In this document: piece by piece, positions 14,730 to 28,893 of the stretch
Layout: the number at the start of each line of letters is the position of its first letter
Numbering within the stretch: the stretch's first letter is position 1
Origin: Protonemura montana
Lineage: Eukaryota; Arthropoda; Insecta; Plecoptera; Nemouridae
Length of the DNA stretch: 64,000 nucleotides
Assembly (NCBI GenBank): GCA_947568835.1
Contig: OX387604.1
Coordinates: 2,770,001-2,834,000, forward strand
Direction: 5' to 3'
Made by a program: the position numbers and the translations under genes
The notes under the pieces: model-generated
Database searches by the model: none
What the model was told of the DNA's origin: nothing
Seen by the model: only the letters and a program-made list of their open reading frames with translations

Positions 14730-15131
14730 ATAGTTTATTTTTATTTAAGTTTTTCACGCGTAAAATTATAATAAATCCTCTTTTAAATTATCTTCATATT
14801 CATATTATATTCACTCTTCGATAATTATTTAATAAATCAATTTTATACCGATATAATATATATTTCTTGTATTTGGTTCCGCACATTTATTTCTTCATGA
14901 CTATTTATTCGGTTGCCGCTGATGCAGCCCGAACACAGATTCAACTCGACGTTCAACTCAACTCGACAGATTCAACGCCAGCCAGAGCCAGCACACGTGT
15001 CCGTATCGACATCAGCCAAATCGCTACTATAAATATATATCTACTCGTTGTATATGCTTACACATACATACACTTGATAGGCCTATTAATTGGTATAAAT
15101 TAAAGTTTGTTTTCTGGCTAGAAATACGTTT
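14730..15131 (-). other. Antp: Antp 3' UTR (minimum extent) with poly(A) signals
   Basis: Downstream of the TAG stop on the minus strand there are several AATAAA hexamers: at 14904-14909 and 14886-14891, then 14740-14745 and 14734-14739. The stretch is AT-rich and contains short direct repeats of TTCAACTCGAC on the plus strand (about 14940-14978). Hox 3' UTRs are often longer than 400 bases, so the true end may lie further down, toward 13 kb. I cannot choose a cleavage site from sequence alone. Confidence 0.5.
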
Positions 15132-15566
<435 letters not shown>

Positions 15567-18500
15567 CTATCACAATAAATGAACACATTCTTGAAGTAGA
15601 TAGCTACGTGGGTAATTAGCAACAAGTGCCTGGGCGTGGCTTTGTGTAATTTAATCTTGCACTTTAATTGAAAGTTTTATCGCGCATTGCTAAAATGTAA
15701 ATACTGAATACACGGGTTGCATTTTAAATTGAATTATAGGAATCCATCAATCATGCTGTTATTTTAAAAGTATATTTTAATGTGTATGTCGCAGAGGTAT
15801 CGACAGACAAAAATCATGTTGGGCTTCAATTTTACAAAAGTTATCTGGATCTTTTTTTCTATTGCATTTTGATAATTTGAATGCGTTATGTTGACTCGTG
15901 TCCAGTGCACGGAGTACAATTGTTTGGGATGGATGCTTAGTGAGATTTCTGGTTTGCATCAGAGGATAATAGACGTGGAATAGCCAGAGGTATTTCGAAG
16001 TTAATAGTCTTCTACTCGCTTCAGAGTTCAAAACCAGGCTCGGCTTGTTTTTGAACTGAAACGAAACGAAGCCTTTAGCTATTACGTGAACTCATACATG
16101 TAGGTACGCAATTTCGTGAACACGAAAAGCCATTTTTAATTACAGGATTCATAACGATCACTTCAAAGTGTTTAAAGAAATTCTGATAAAAATTTGTAGA
16201 GAGGTGTCTCCTGACGTTTGCATATGATGGAAATTTCAATTATGCAAATATTAAAATAATAACCCTGAGATACCCATAGGTCCCACAGTTTCTACACCAG
16301 AATGTACTTTTCTGATGCGCCTAGAGCTAATTATTAGATAGATTTTGATTGGCTAGCAATTAGTGTCCAGGACAATGGCCGATAGAAAATTTGACGAATC
16401 ATAATTGCTTTAAGGGATAAGGTAGAGTTTTTACTACCTGCTTATGAACTGTGCTAACCTTCAAGTCATGTTGTAAAGTCACAAAACGAACACTTTGAAC
16501 GTTCCATCATGGACTGCTGGCTAGCTCAATTCGATCTTCGTCAAAAATTCTCCTGGCAAGCTTGAAAATTGCTACTAACATTTTGTACTAATCTCTGGTC
16601 TATCATTATCGGTTCTTTCAAGACTTGGTACCTAATCGAAATCCACCGAAAATTGAATGATTATTTACATTAGATACACATCGAATTAAAATCTGAATGC
16701 AAAGAGCACGAACACGTGCCTTGACGAGAAAAAATTCCATTATAAAATACTAACTACTAAGTATGAGTTAGTTAGAAGATCGGTAGCTTGAATCGAATGT
16801 TTTTGATATGGTCTAGCGCTACAATAAATTCATACTATGCTATAGCTGGTATGTATAAGTATATTATGCGTGTTTGGAGTTTGCGTGGTTTTGTTCTGTG
16901 CTTGTGAGTCTGTGTTTTTCCTGACATGCCAAAGTGACGAAGACTTACGACGCCTTCAAACTTCAAACACTAACATTCCTAACAGAAACAAGATTCATAC
17001 TTTTAGCTAGAGTATAATCAGGATAATATCGACTAAGCCATTTGCCATAGCTTGCAAGCGTCAGGTTGAGTTCATGTGTCAGTCAGTTTTCTAAAACTGA
17101 GATCGGTGCATAGTTAAAAATGTAGGAGAACCGGGAAAAACGTGTACTTTGAGAGATACACGTTCTTATCAAACCATTCCTATTACAACGGCCTGATATT
17201 TCAGGCTTTCAAACAAAGGTGCAATGTTCTACCGAAAAACAAATTTTTTTAGATATAATCCTGAACCGAGCTGAGGTTTTGGGCGTTTGTTACCCATATC
17301 AGAGGCGTTTCGGCCTGCAAGGGTCAGCTTGCAACCGGCATCTCAAAATGGTACTTGAGAGATAGGAAGGGATTGTCCAAAGTTTCTAAACCTACTTTGT
17401 CTTTCCTTGATATAAGGATCGCTTCTTGTTGCAGAAATACCAAAGAAAGATGGAAAAATCCAAGTCAAAGTCACTGAAGGAGGCAATGGAAAATTTTTCT
17501 CGCCCCATACTCTCCCCCACAAACAACGGAAATTGTTTAAAAACTGTTTCATGTGTGTCACAGTTTCTAGGTAAGACTGAAAATATTTATGGCTGCAAAA
17601 TTTACAAAATTAAGAACTTTTTAAATTCTATTTTGCGATGCCATGACCATTAAAATGATCATGATGATCCGATATTTTGATTCGCGTGAAGTTCACGTGA
17701 GAACTGGTGGCTAAACGGAAGTGCACAAGCTGTATTTACATTTTTTTAAACCCGTTTGACCCTGCGCCCACGGATGCAAAATTGCCAGCAATTCCAAAAT
17801 CTTTCAACGTGTCTGTGTGTCTGTGTGCGTCGATCTAAAGTCTGAACTTCGTCCTATTATTATATTCAAGAGCTGATTCAAATTCAACGCATATTAAATA
17901 ACGTCCATCCAACTTCTGAGTCGGGGATCCGGTGTCGGGAGAGGGGGAGTGGGTGTGGGGAAGGGGAAGGAATGGGAGGGAAGGGGAGCAGTGTAAAGCT
18001 GCCTGTGAGGTTAATTAAAAAGGCATCAAACGAAAAGTCAACCTACACCTCCACCTATAAGCAACAGCCAGTAGGCCGTTCATCATTTTGCTTCACGTTT
18101 GAGAATCGAAGAAGCGAAAAGCAAAGGAAAATGCTCCAAGAGATCATTGACAAGGCTGCCTCAATTCTTTGGCAATTCTATACTTGATATTTTCTCATAC
18201 TTATTCATGGATATTTTATATGGGTATAAAGTTTTCTCACCCCCGAGTTTCTTCTTCAGCGCTATGATGTCGAGGAAATTTTCAATGCGCGAAGAAACTG
18301 AAATGATGGATCGCAATTTCCTTTCCCCTGCTTTTCTCGCTACGTCTTTGTCATCTACTTCATTTCCTACATTTTCTCTCCATTTCCTTTTTGAACTCAT
18401 TTCACTCACTTTCGTTCATTGCTCAAACAAAGAAATTACCAAGTCTGAACTGGACAGATCGGGAATGAGAAAACAGTGGCCTGACATGCATTACTATAGA

Positions 18501-20614
18501 TCAATAACTGAGTGCTCGTTGCCGGCCGCAATACGAATACGATTGATAAGATGCATACGATAAGGAGTACTCCCATCCAGCAAATACTTTATGATGACAT
18601 TGAAATCAAATCCACCGAAATCAATTGATATCCATAGCCGATTCATAGCTTTCCAATGTGTGAACTTGCCAATATTTGACGCCTTCCAGTTGTTACAGAC
18701 ACTCTTTCAAGCAGCCTCCGAAGATGCTGTGTTGTACCTACCTACCTATGTAGGAATATCTCCCCACGTCCGAAGTATGAAATAAATTACTATGTTCAAG
18801 ACGGTCTCGAATGATCTATTGCCTATCACTCTGTAGGCAGTAATTACCATTCTTCAGCCAGAGGCAAAGAATAAATTGCCCATCCAAACGTCGATTATTT
18901 GTAAATTAAACAGGGATTTTTAAATAAGTCATTATATTTTTGAGAAAGGTAAAAAACGAATATAGGTATATCTATAGGTACAACTATAAGATATAATATT
19001 TTGGTACATAAGGACCATCAGATTTGGTCATGTTTGATCAGTAATAGGTAATGTAATCTCTTCATCGGTTGCCATGTGCAGGCTGGCATGGTCTCACCTG
19101 AGCGGGGGAACCTTGTCAAGACTGGCACCTGTTATTATGGTAGGTAGCAGACGCAACTAGCCAATTCGGATTTTCAAATTTAAAACATTCGAGAAACATT
19201 CATGGAGGGAGCCAACTAATAATACGTTTAACTTTTCACATAAGAATCCAATTCTAGACTTATCTGATAATCAATTTAACAAAAAATATATATCTTTCTT
19301 TGAATGCTTACGCTGGAATTGAAGTGACAGTAAGAGACAATGCTAAAATAACGGACATCAACGGATTAAACCCTGTCCTCTCTTTGCCCGGACGTGTTCA
19401 ATTATTTTAAAAATCAATCTTAAGACGTTTTAAATAGGGTCGTTCATCCCTTATTTCCTGTTAGGGGCAAAACAGTGAGCCAACCGGAATCGTTGGGACA
19501 CACGTAATATTGTTATTCTATTAATGCGCAGGGGATGTTTTTTGGTCCCCCAAGCCATCCACTGGCATATCAACTTAAATGCGTTACACGCGCTTTCTCA
19601 AAAATGCAATTACAATAGTCCAACGTTAAAGCTATTTGAAAATTTAACCGCTTTTCCATTCAAGAACATCGTGCAGTTCATTCGCATTTTGTTACTTATC
19701 GTTGACAAGTACGTAATTACATCATATGCTTTTAATTTCACGGTTTCAGATCATAATAATGACTAGCAGCGATTATTTAAGACGCCTCATCCACCTCTCC
19801 AGAGAAAGCTGAACATCCTTCAAAGAAAATAAGGCGAAAGTACCCCAAAAATGGTCCACGAAATAAAATAAAAAAAGTGTGCACGACCTGCTAGTGTAGT
19901 GTGACATTTTTCAATCGTTTCAGTCGACATATGATTTATCAAAGAGAGTTAGTTGGAGCTTGTGCAACTTTGGCTGATTGAGCTGTCCCTAGTACACGAG
20001 AAACCGAAGGTACTACATGGGTTTTTTTCTCAAAGACGAAAGGCCGCAGAAAAACAACGCCATGATGGATTCGGTGCGTAGAAATCCAGACACATGAAAA
20101 ATGTCTGACTTTTTCCCCTCTTCCTTCGCCATCTCTTTTCAGTCCCCCCCCCCCCCCCTCCCCCCCTCACAACCCCACACAGCCCACTCCTCATTCGTTC
20201 CCTTTTGAATATACTACCCGTGTTACATATTACTACTAATTAATTATTAATGTAGCGTCAGTGACTTACAGAAATAATTGTTCTATTTAATAAATTGATT
20301 TATATTTTCTGTAACTCACGGTATAAACAGTAAAACAGTTTCGACTAAAATTCATAGAAGTAGTTTATGTGGGGGCGATCGATAGTGTACAGAACATAAA
20401 AGTTTTAAGTCTGAAATCGTCATATTTAAATATCCTAGAAGTTTATTTCATTTCTTCAATGGATATTCCAAAAAATAGTAAACCTAACGTCTAAAGATTT
20501 CCGAATTTTACCACGTTATTTGATAATGAATCTAAGGAGTTGAATCTGCATGTATTTTATTTGGTTGAATCCCCCCCTCTTTTCGATCGAGTTCTTAGCA
20601 GCCAATGGCGTTGG

Positions 20615-20628
20615 CAAGCACGTGCTTG
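20615..20628. promoter_or_regulatory. Palindromic E-box CAAGCACGTGCTTG
   Basis: A perfect 14-base palindrome is centred on CACGTG, the class-B E-box bound by bHLH proteins such as Myc/Max or clock-type factors. ACGTG recurs 10 bases downstream (20631-20635). It lies beside the CTCF-like motif. Confidence 0.35.
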
Positions 20629-20651
20629 TAACGTGTAGTTGAAAGGTTTTG

Positions 20652-20665
20652 CCGCCAGGTGGCAG
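20652..20665 (+). promoter_or_regulatory. CTCF-like motif in Antp intron
   Basis: The 14 bases CCGCCAGGTGGCAG fit the conserved animal CTCF core (CCRSNAGNKGGCRS) at every position. CTCF is present in many insects and marks boundaries in Hox complexes. The site lies 24 bases from a palindromic E-box, in unique sequence. Occupancy cannot be judged here. Confidence 0.5.
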
Positions 20666-23600
20666 GCTAGCACAGTAATAGAACCGAGCTCACAGGGTGA
20701 TATAATTAATTCAAAATGATTCATCTTACCCGAAAATTCTGATAAATTGTTTATTTTTCAATTATTGACCCAGTTGGTAATAAATTTTAGTCAGTGCAGC
20801 AATGCTTTCTTCTTAATAATGATTATGCGTTGGAACAAAAAAACCAGAAGAAGAATTTTGTATGCATGTTTTTACAGGGCCTATTTATAAATTTGACGAT
20901 GGAAAAAAATAGTGTGGTAGATATTTAGTGTGAACAACCACTTCCATTAAAAAAAATTCGGTACAAAATATGTAAGACAAGCTAATAATTGCGAAACTGA
21001 AAATATACAAATCTGACATAAAATATCAAATTATTAAGACAATTTCTATCCACAAATCTTTATTTATTTCGATAGTAACTTCGTAGTTTAAGTGCGCTAT
21101 TGTTAAGTAATGAGATCGTTTATTTGTTCTATGTTGTATTTCTGTTTCTACTTGCATGTTTAGGTAGATGTTTCGCTCTAAAAACAGAGAAAGAGTTTGC
21201 TCATATGTTCCTGGTTATATAAGGTCTCATTCCTGACCTATACCAGAACACTTATCTAGCTTCAAGTGGACTATAAATTTCAACTCAACAAGTTTCTATT
21301 GCAATTCGCAAAGCAACAGATCGAGGATACAGTCAAGGGTGCTCAAAAACATCCAAAACACCCAGAACACCAAACATTCACAAAACCATTGTCATTTACG
21401 GGAATTTAGTGCTTTAGTATTTTATCCAAGTGACGATAGATCTCATTACGCTTCTCTTTGTTAAATATTTAATAATTGCAAATTCTTCTCTTGTTTCAAG
21501 TCCAATTCTGACTGAGCGTTTTAGTTTGCTTTGAGTAAGAATAATAAGTAGGTACTATAAATTGATTCCAAATTCAAATGATTTTAAAACATCTATAAGT
21601 GAAATTAGCGACAATGACTTCGCTGCTTTCCACTTTTTTATTGTAAGATTATAAGACTTCTAAACTTTATAAATATACTTTGTTTAATTCTCTTATCTCT
21701 TCCATATTGTACTTCTTATTCGACTTCATTTATACGTGATTAACATCTTAATGATCGACAATGAATGCATCGTAGAAAGATTTCAAACGTGACGAATTTA
21801 GAAGTGTTAAGGTTAGGGTAATATCTCTAAAATTTCTCCATAAAGCAAACGAAAATTCTGATTTTAATTCTAAAATAATATTGATTAATTTCGTTCCGAT
21901 TGTGACCGCAGAATCTGTTTACGCCCTAAAGCTTATTTGAGAGTATTGCACAATATTTGTTGGGTGTAGATACTATATCGCTAGGTGAATAAATTAATTG
22001 ATTGGAGAAGTTATTGCTGCCGGCAGCAGCTAGGATCGAATATACGCCGTACGGTCATACTATATTATCAACTATCAAATACATAGGTACTACCTAATTT
22101 CTGTATTAGAAAACATCCGTTCAGAAAATAGCAACGGCAGACGACAACGTATTTCTAGAGGCAATATTGTATTCTCCTCACAAAGCAAGTAGATTCATTA
22201 TTCATGTGCTTCGTCTACTATCAATCAGGATTTTTTTTATTTCTTTCTTTTTTATTTCTTTGGAACTGGGAAATTATTATTCTGTGTTCTGTCTTCCGTT
22301 TGATGTCTTAACAACTTGTTTTAAATGTTATTTTAAGTTATTCTAACCTCAGGCAATATTTGAGACAGAAATGTATGGAACAAGATATTGCATCGGTAGA
22401 CCGATTTGAATTGCATGTTTTTACTTAATTTACATAAAAAAACATAAATGTCACAGGTAAAAATAATTAACATTGACGCCACAAGGGCAAAAATAATCAA
22501 GATTATCTTCGTACTAATTAAAAATTATCTTTTCAATTTGACAGGTCAAAAACGTGGATCGAAATTTAACACTTTTGACAATAAAGCAAAACTCACCGAC
22601 GATGTGCAAAGTCGCAAGTCCTAAATTGTTTCAAAATCTATTTAAATATAGTTTTGATTCAAATTTGAACTTATCTTCGAAGCGAACTTCCTTCAACAAG
22701 TGTTTCGAGCAAACTAAGCATCGGAAATGCATATTAGAGAATCCTATCACCATTGCTTTTAAATAAGTGCCATCTTCACAGCTGAGGAGACAACCTAACC
22801 TTTTGAACAAAACTAGAACGCGACTCAAATACTTTTGTTTGAAGAATCGTAAATGAACAATGACATTTTGAAAGAGGAAGTAAATTCTTTTCAAACATTT
22901 CCTAAGCTCATGTCATTGAACTGGGAATGTGAGCACCATCAGCTTTAGAAGTAATGTATTCCAGAATTCCATTCATAAACATTACTCTGATAGCATTTTC
23001 ACCTACCCCACAAGAACGCTATTTATTATTCTATTTATTCTACTTATAAATGCTTCACTGTCTGAATACAGCCTTGCCAATTCTCTATGCGGTATTACTA
23101 GCAAGGACAGAAGCAGATCACTACTAAGTATGATTGACTAAAACCGCTCCTCTCTCTGGACGTCGACCTCGAAATAACTGCGATAGAGAATATTGCAGCC
23201 ATGATCTTCTAGTCAGTATGTTCAACTATTGGTGAACTCTGTAATCCAGTAACGGCGGAGCGTATCTCAAATGTTATATTTTCAAGATTGAGAGGAAGTG
23301 AACATTTTCAAGGTAGTACAGATTCTAGTTTTGAAGAAACACTTTAGTTTTATTGCGCCACTAAATGCAAAACAATTTTAAAAGTCGTTGCACCTCAAAT
23401 AAAAGAAAGAAATTTATTGTATGGCGATAAAATAAAGGTGCACATCTAAGTGAAATAGATTTGAAGAACTTAATGTGAATATGAACTGCGTTATTTAATG
23501 TCGTTTTGTCTTGAACATTTTGTACTTATTTCAAGCAAAAATTAACGAGCGATTAACAAAAGATTATAATGAATTTTTAACGAAATTAATGAACGATTTT

Positions 23601-24714
23601 AGAGGCAGATAAAACATGGGTAGTTGGATTAACTTCCTTTGCAAACATATCAAATATACTTTCTATAGTTTCAATTTATTTGCGACCGTTAGCATACAGA
23701 TTATAATCATATCTAGGCAAAAACTAGCATTACAATTAGTTATTGATAATGCTTTGAAAACTGATCCTGGCTGCTTGTCAGGGAGCATTGACCAAGTCTG
23801 TGTCTTGTCTTCACGAACTATTGAAATAAATGATACCTACGTTCTATTCACCAATTGAGACATTTTAACGTAACACAAGCAACGTAATAAATGTGTCAAC
23901 CTTCCTCAAGCGAAGCTTTTGAGATGGCAGTCCTTGGTCACCTTGTACCCTGAAGAAATGCGTAATAAAGGCAGCAGAAGTCTCCAACAAGAATACTTGT
24001 CTGCATACCAGAGATAGGGAAAAAGAGGTCTATTGTAGTGAACAGTTTCTAGGAAACGTTCTTGCTTGCAGCCATCTGCTTTGTAGCCTCTGAAAACTCT
24101 GTCGACTCCTATTGAATAATGTTAGTGCAACTGCAATGTGCAATGTGCAATGTGCAGTTTGCACTTGGCGCCAGGAGCGTGTGGCTTCCGCAAGAGCACC
24201 ACAAAGAGTAAATTGTGATCAATTCTTGCACATTAGATGCATTTATCTTTAAGCCATGGGCGAATTGCATTGTGTCCCAAGAATTGACCCAAAGTGATTG
24301 ATATTTGTGCGTAAGTTCCATGCAAATGTACAAAGCTGTTTGGAAATAGTTCGTTTATTTTTATAAAGTGCTCTGTGGGCTTATTTGGTGGGCAAGGCTA
24401 TAATAACATGGAAAGTAATTTAAGTGCCAAACTGCACGGGTAAAATAGGGAATTTATCTCAGCTCCCAGAGTGTGGACAGTGCAGATATTGTTTGATTCG
24501 CCAAAGCTGTCATCTTAAGTGTGTAAATGTGTACGTAAATATGTTATGAACGTCGCAACCATAAATGGATTGCTTAATGGCTAAGTGTTCTTCACCGATA
24601 CTGCTATGCTGTACCGAGTCTTTCAATTGAACTCATACGATCTAAGCGACTATGATCAGATGTAATTAGCGTTGATCTGTTTTTACAGGTTACACTAAAT
24701 TCTAGTAAACTTAC

Positions 24715-25465
24715 CAAATTGACTTCTCATCCAGGGGTAGAGAGGGCTGGGCAGAGACGAGGCTGTGTTCTGCGGTGGCTGCTGCTGAGGGTTTTGAGGA
24801 GGCTGCCCCCCTTGTATGGGGGGCACGGGGGGCTGGTGAGGCGCCACAACCACTTGCTGGAGGTGGGCAGGGGGTTGCTCACATGCTTGCTGACTGTAAA
24901 GCATTTGCTGTTGATGGTGCTGTTGCTGTTGCATGTTATGGTGTTGATGCTGGTGGTTTTGATGATGACTTTGATGATTGTGGTTGTTTAAAGGAGGCTG
25001 TTGTTGCTGTTGTGGTACTTCTAGAGGGGGGCTCACAGAGCCCACCCCACCAACCGCTGCCTGCAGCTTACAACTCGCATAAACCACAGGCGTTTGGTGG
25101 CCATTTTGGCCCTGTCCCATATGTACCATATTCGGTGAATTTGACCGATGGTCATAAACACCATTGCCCTCCATTCCGTTTTGGGCCGCGTAGTACGCCG
25201 CGTTCCTGATGTCCATTCGGTCGTAAGGTGGAAATCTAGGATATGGCATCCCTTGGGGAGGCTGTCCCCCCGTAGGTGGACCTCCATAGTGGTGAGGGGG
25301 TATTCCCTGTCTGAGGTCGCCCCCGGCACACGAGCTGGGATCGGTTACGGGATTCTGCCCCTGGGCCACGCTTCCGTAATGGTGGTTCTGGTGGGGGTGA
25401 TCCGCGGACACGACACCCCCATTTCGGATATCTGGCATGTATGAATTTGCAAAATAGGAACTCAT
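24715..25465 (-). CDS. Antp: Antennapedia homeotic protein, first coding exon (residues 1-250)
   Basis: This exon encodes the N-terminal 250 residues of the Hox transcription factor Antp, a nuclear DNA-binding protein that specifies thoracic segment identity in arthropods. The start is the conserved MSSYFANSYMPD. Further Antp hallmarks are MPYPRFPPYDRMDIRNAAYY (residues 73-92), VVYASCKLQAA (127-137), a Gln/His-rich stretch (about 152-205), a Pro/Gln-rich stretch (about 206-232) and the hexapeptide core YPWM at 243-246, which in Hox proteins contacts the cofactor Extradenticle/PBC. The open frame runs on to 24695, but the exon should end at 24715: on the minus strand CAATTTG is followed by GTAAGT, a consensus donor, in phase 1. 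The split codon plus AA from the next exon gives Glu251. Identity is near certain; only the exact splice junction is inferred. Confidence 0.97.
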
Positions 25466-25848
25466 AATCGAATTTGAACTTTTTACAGTTTACGACGCAC
25501 CACTTATTGTCCGCACAGAGGCGGTTTTAGTCGACGATAAGTATTATTTGTAAAGGTACACACAATCACAAGAATAGACACTGCTGAAACTTTTCTTCAA
25601 CTTCCACTTGTAGGTATTTTCTTTTTTAGAAGAAAATGGCACAATATTTGAGAAAAAAAAACACTTTTAGAAATAGACGACACCACTCACGTTTACACGC
25701 ACGTATTAACACTGAACTTTTATCCTTTTGCGGGGCTATTTTGGGGGACAAATCTTGCTCGAAATTTCGACGACACTCTTGTTTGCGAATTTCTAGTTGG
25801 TTGATGTGAGCTCGGACCAACCAATGAAAGATTTTCTCGTATCCACCC
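25466..25848 (-). other. Antp: Antp 5' leader next to the start codon, with splice acceptor
   Basis: Reading upstream from the Antp start codon on the minus strand, the 383 bases to 25848 contain no ATG in any frame, as expected of a selected leader. At 25849-25850 an AG ends a good acceptor (ATTTTGTTGCAG), with a CTAAC branch-point-like word about 30 bases further upstream. I therefore read 24715-25848 as one exon whose 5' part is untranslated. An alternative is that transcription also starts inside this stretch, at the TCAGT initiator-like word near 25714. The boundary is inferred and not supported by transcript data. Confidence 0.7.
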
Positions 25849-26824
25849 CTGCAACAAAATGCAACAATCGAGTTAGTTTTAGTGTCAATAATGCTGAAAA
25901 TAAAGTCATCAAATCCTAAACAAATTCGTTGAATGGTAGCTGACGTCTAACAAATTGGGACCCATTACGATTCTATTGAGAAACTCTGTAAGCAAGAGCG
26001 TGAATAAGCCACCAAGCCACCATATCGATAGGTATGTGATTTCATGAGGCTCAATCCTATGAAATAATCTGTTCCAAATCATTGTCAAGCTTACACCAAC
26101 AATATCCAACAAAGAATATTGCCTCTGGCTTACAAGTACTTTATTCTAGCCACAGGGCAATTGAATTCAGTAGATTTAAACTAGAACATAGGTACACTAA
26201 GTTACATAGTTACATAGTTTAGTAGTAACATAGTTACATATTCTCGATGGGTTATTGCAAGTACAATGCTGTGAATAGTAAAACGTGTTAAAACTATGCT
26301 AATACAATAAGATACTAAATCAAAATATTATTTTCACATAAAATGCAACCTTCAGCACAACTTCACATATTCCCACATTTCCTCTCAATTGTATCACTTT
26401 CAAAAACTTATAAGCCTGAAATAACTTGAAGCTATGATTATTATAACTTAACTAGATAACTTGTTATTATAACTTGATATAATTAATTATAACTTACAGA
26501 TTCCCGCGGAAAAGAATTATCACCATTCCACATAATTGAAATAATTATGCAATAAACAAAAAGCAAGTGCACTTCATAACTTTTCTCTGCACCTTTCATT
26601 AAAGGATAAGAAGCAAAGTCTTGGTCCTCTAAGACGCAAAAAGGAGGTGCCAGGAGAGTCGGCTGTTACTTCAGCAATACCCAAGTTTTTGCAACATGTC
26701 TAGTGTATGTCAACTCTGACAAGACGAGCAAAAGACTGGCATGAAATTTGGATGGTGTTCCCATGCAAGACTCTGGAGTCGAGAAAGAAGCCTAAACACG
26801 TGAGACCTGATGTGAGCTTGTTTA

Positions 26825-26905
26825 GCCCAACCGCATGTGCCTGGAATCGAACACGTGGTCGTCATGCTTGCCGATGTCGATATGTCTTAGGCAATGATCT
26901 GGTAA
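26825..26905 (-). mobile_element. Possible SINE relic with B box
   Basis: The minus strand carries GTGTTCGATTCCAGGC, a perfect B-box word. About 40 bases upstream on that strand is TTGCCTAAGAC, a weak A-box match. It may be a tRNA-derived relic. Confidence 0.25.
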
Positions 26906-28893
26906 GAAACATCAGGCTTTTCTGCCGCCGAGGAAATAGAAAAAAAAAATTGCCAAACTCAAAATGGAAACGCATGTAGGTATGTCTAGGGGTTAGTCCC
27001 CTCGGGGAAGAGACAATCAGTTAGATGTTTCGTTTGTGTTAATCACTTAAAATAGCACACATTGTGAACTACCTAGAAGCTTAGCATTTAAATAGTTTTT
27101 GATTTCTTAATGGAAAGATATCTGGCTATTAATGTTAGGAACACAAATAACCTCTCAAAAATTGGTGCCTAATAAGAAAATGCACATTGCAGAATTTGCA
27201 ATTTTAATCAAATTTCACATCGTAAACCATTCTCTTTTGAAGAGGAATTTTGGTATCACTTGTATGAAATATTTTCCGGTTCAAATAATGACAAAAGTAA
27301 CGCAACAATTTCTCCAGCAAAAAAATAAAGGTAATCCCAAAGATAATCCTCAGTCATCTCTTTCATTTCAGTATGAAGATGTAGCAGTGCACCGGCACCC
27401 AGTACAATGCACCGGTCTATTCGTGGCAAATACCATTTCATAATCGAATGCCAAATGTACTATCTACCATTTTGACTGAGAATATCTCTTTCTCATTATG
27501 CGGTGATTCTACACACATGTAGTTCATTAAGTGAGAGGGGGAAGGGGGATTCCTTTGGCAGAAGCCGCATGATGAGCGATGTTTCGGAAGACAGCACTAG
27601 CTGAAGAGCGGGCTGCTGCTCGCTTGAATGACGACACTTCTGAGTTCGGGCCAATCTCGTCTCAAGTCTACTACCGTCTCTTCTCTTTCCTCTCTTTCTA
27701 GACTGAGAAAAAACAGCTGAAACTGTCAAATACGGAAATGTTGTTGATTAAATGTTTTCTAATTTTTTTAGTTCGTAAGGACTACATTTAAATCGAAAGT
27801 AAGAAGCATTCTCACTTACATGTAGGCAATTTATTTGTGTAATTTAAAAAAAATTAGTACCGTGTTAGGTTAAGATATCCATTTTGTTGGCACGGATATT
27901 TTTGGAATAGCGATTGTTTTGTATGCAAATATTTGAGTAATTGTGCATCACTCATGCGGTGATAGTCGGTGGTGTGTTGCAACCTGATAGAAATATCAAA
28001 GAATGCAGGCCAAGCCCCTACTACTTTTAAAAACCAAGATACATGCAACTTGGAATCAATCCAAAGTAAATAAATCAGATTTTCTCATATATCAAAGCAA
28101 ATGCATGTAAATCAATTGGGTAGGTTTACTGAATGAACGATTGGGACATGGCTTAACCAAGGTCGTGCAAATGTAAGTCACCAGGATGCATGATAATGTT
28201 ATAAAAAATGGCGAATTACAAATTACGAATGCCACATCAAACCGGCAAACTTGGAAAAAATTGTTGACCTTCACATTTCAGATTCATTTCAAAATTTCAT
28301 GGTATGTTACTTAAGTCAAATTGGCTGGCAAGGAATGATTTTGACTCTTTTTAAACGAGATAAAAGTAACGAAATAACGACATAAAAGTAAAAAATCACT
28401 CTAAGTCAATGTAAAGTCCTTCTGGCGTGTGCTTCTTCTGTCTTACACAGAACAGATTTACAAGTTGTACGGATTTTTGTACAGATTTTACACATATTTA
28501 ACCAGTTTTGCTCGTAAAATAGGATTTTTTAATTTTATTTTGACAGCAATCTTTTGAAAAATATGTCTTTGTCATTTTTATTCCAATTAACCATCTTGGC
28601 CGCCTTCAAATTCACATAGTTTCTACGATGCAGTGACCCCCAGATACAAATGAGGCAAATTTCAAATACAGATCAAAATATAAAAAGGAACGTGAAAATG
28701 TTTTAGGTTGCTCATTATTTTTTAGCACAACCAAACATGATAGAACATAGGTCGGTAAGCCGGAAGTAACAAAAATAAGAGACATCAATAATGGCCGGGG
28801 ATGGATCGTGGACACTAAAACACGGCGATCGGGCATGCTCCCCGCTCGACCACGAGAGTAGAAATATTATCTGGATTTACACAAAGGAAAGTA

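Noticed and set aside
18099-18563. 154-codon plus-strand frame in the Antp intron
   Set aside because: Low-complexity Phe/Ser-rich translation without any recognisable motif; overlapping frames on both strands suggest chance.
24719-25444. Several plus- and minus-strand open frames overlapping the first Antp exon
   Set aside because: They are shadows of the Antp coding sequence in other frames, driven by its Gln/His/Pro-rich composition.
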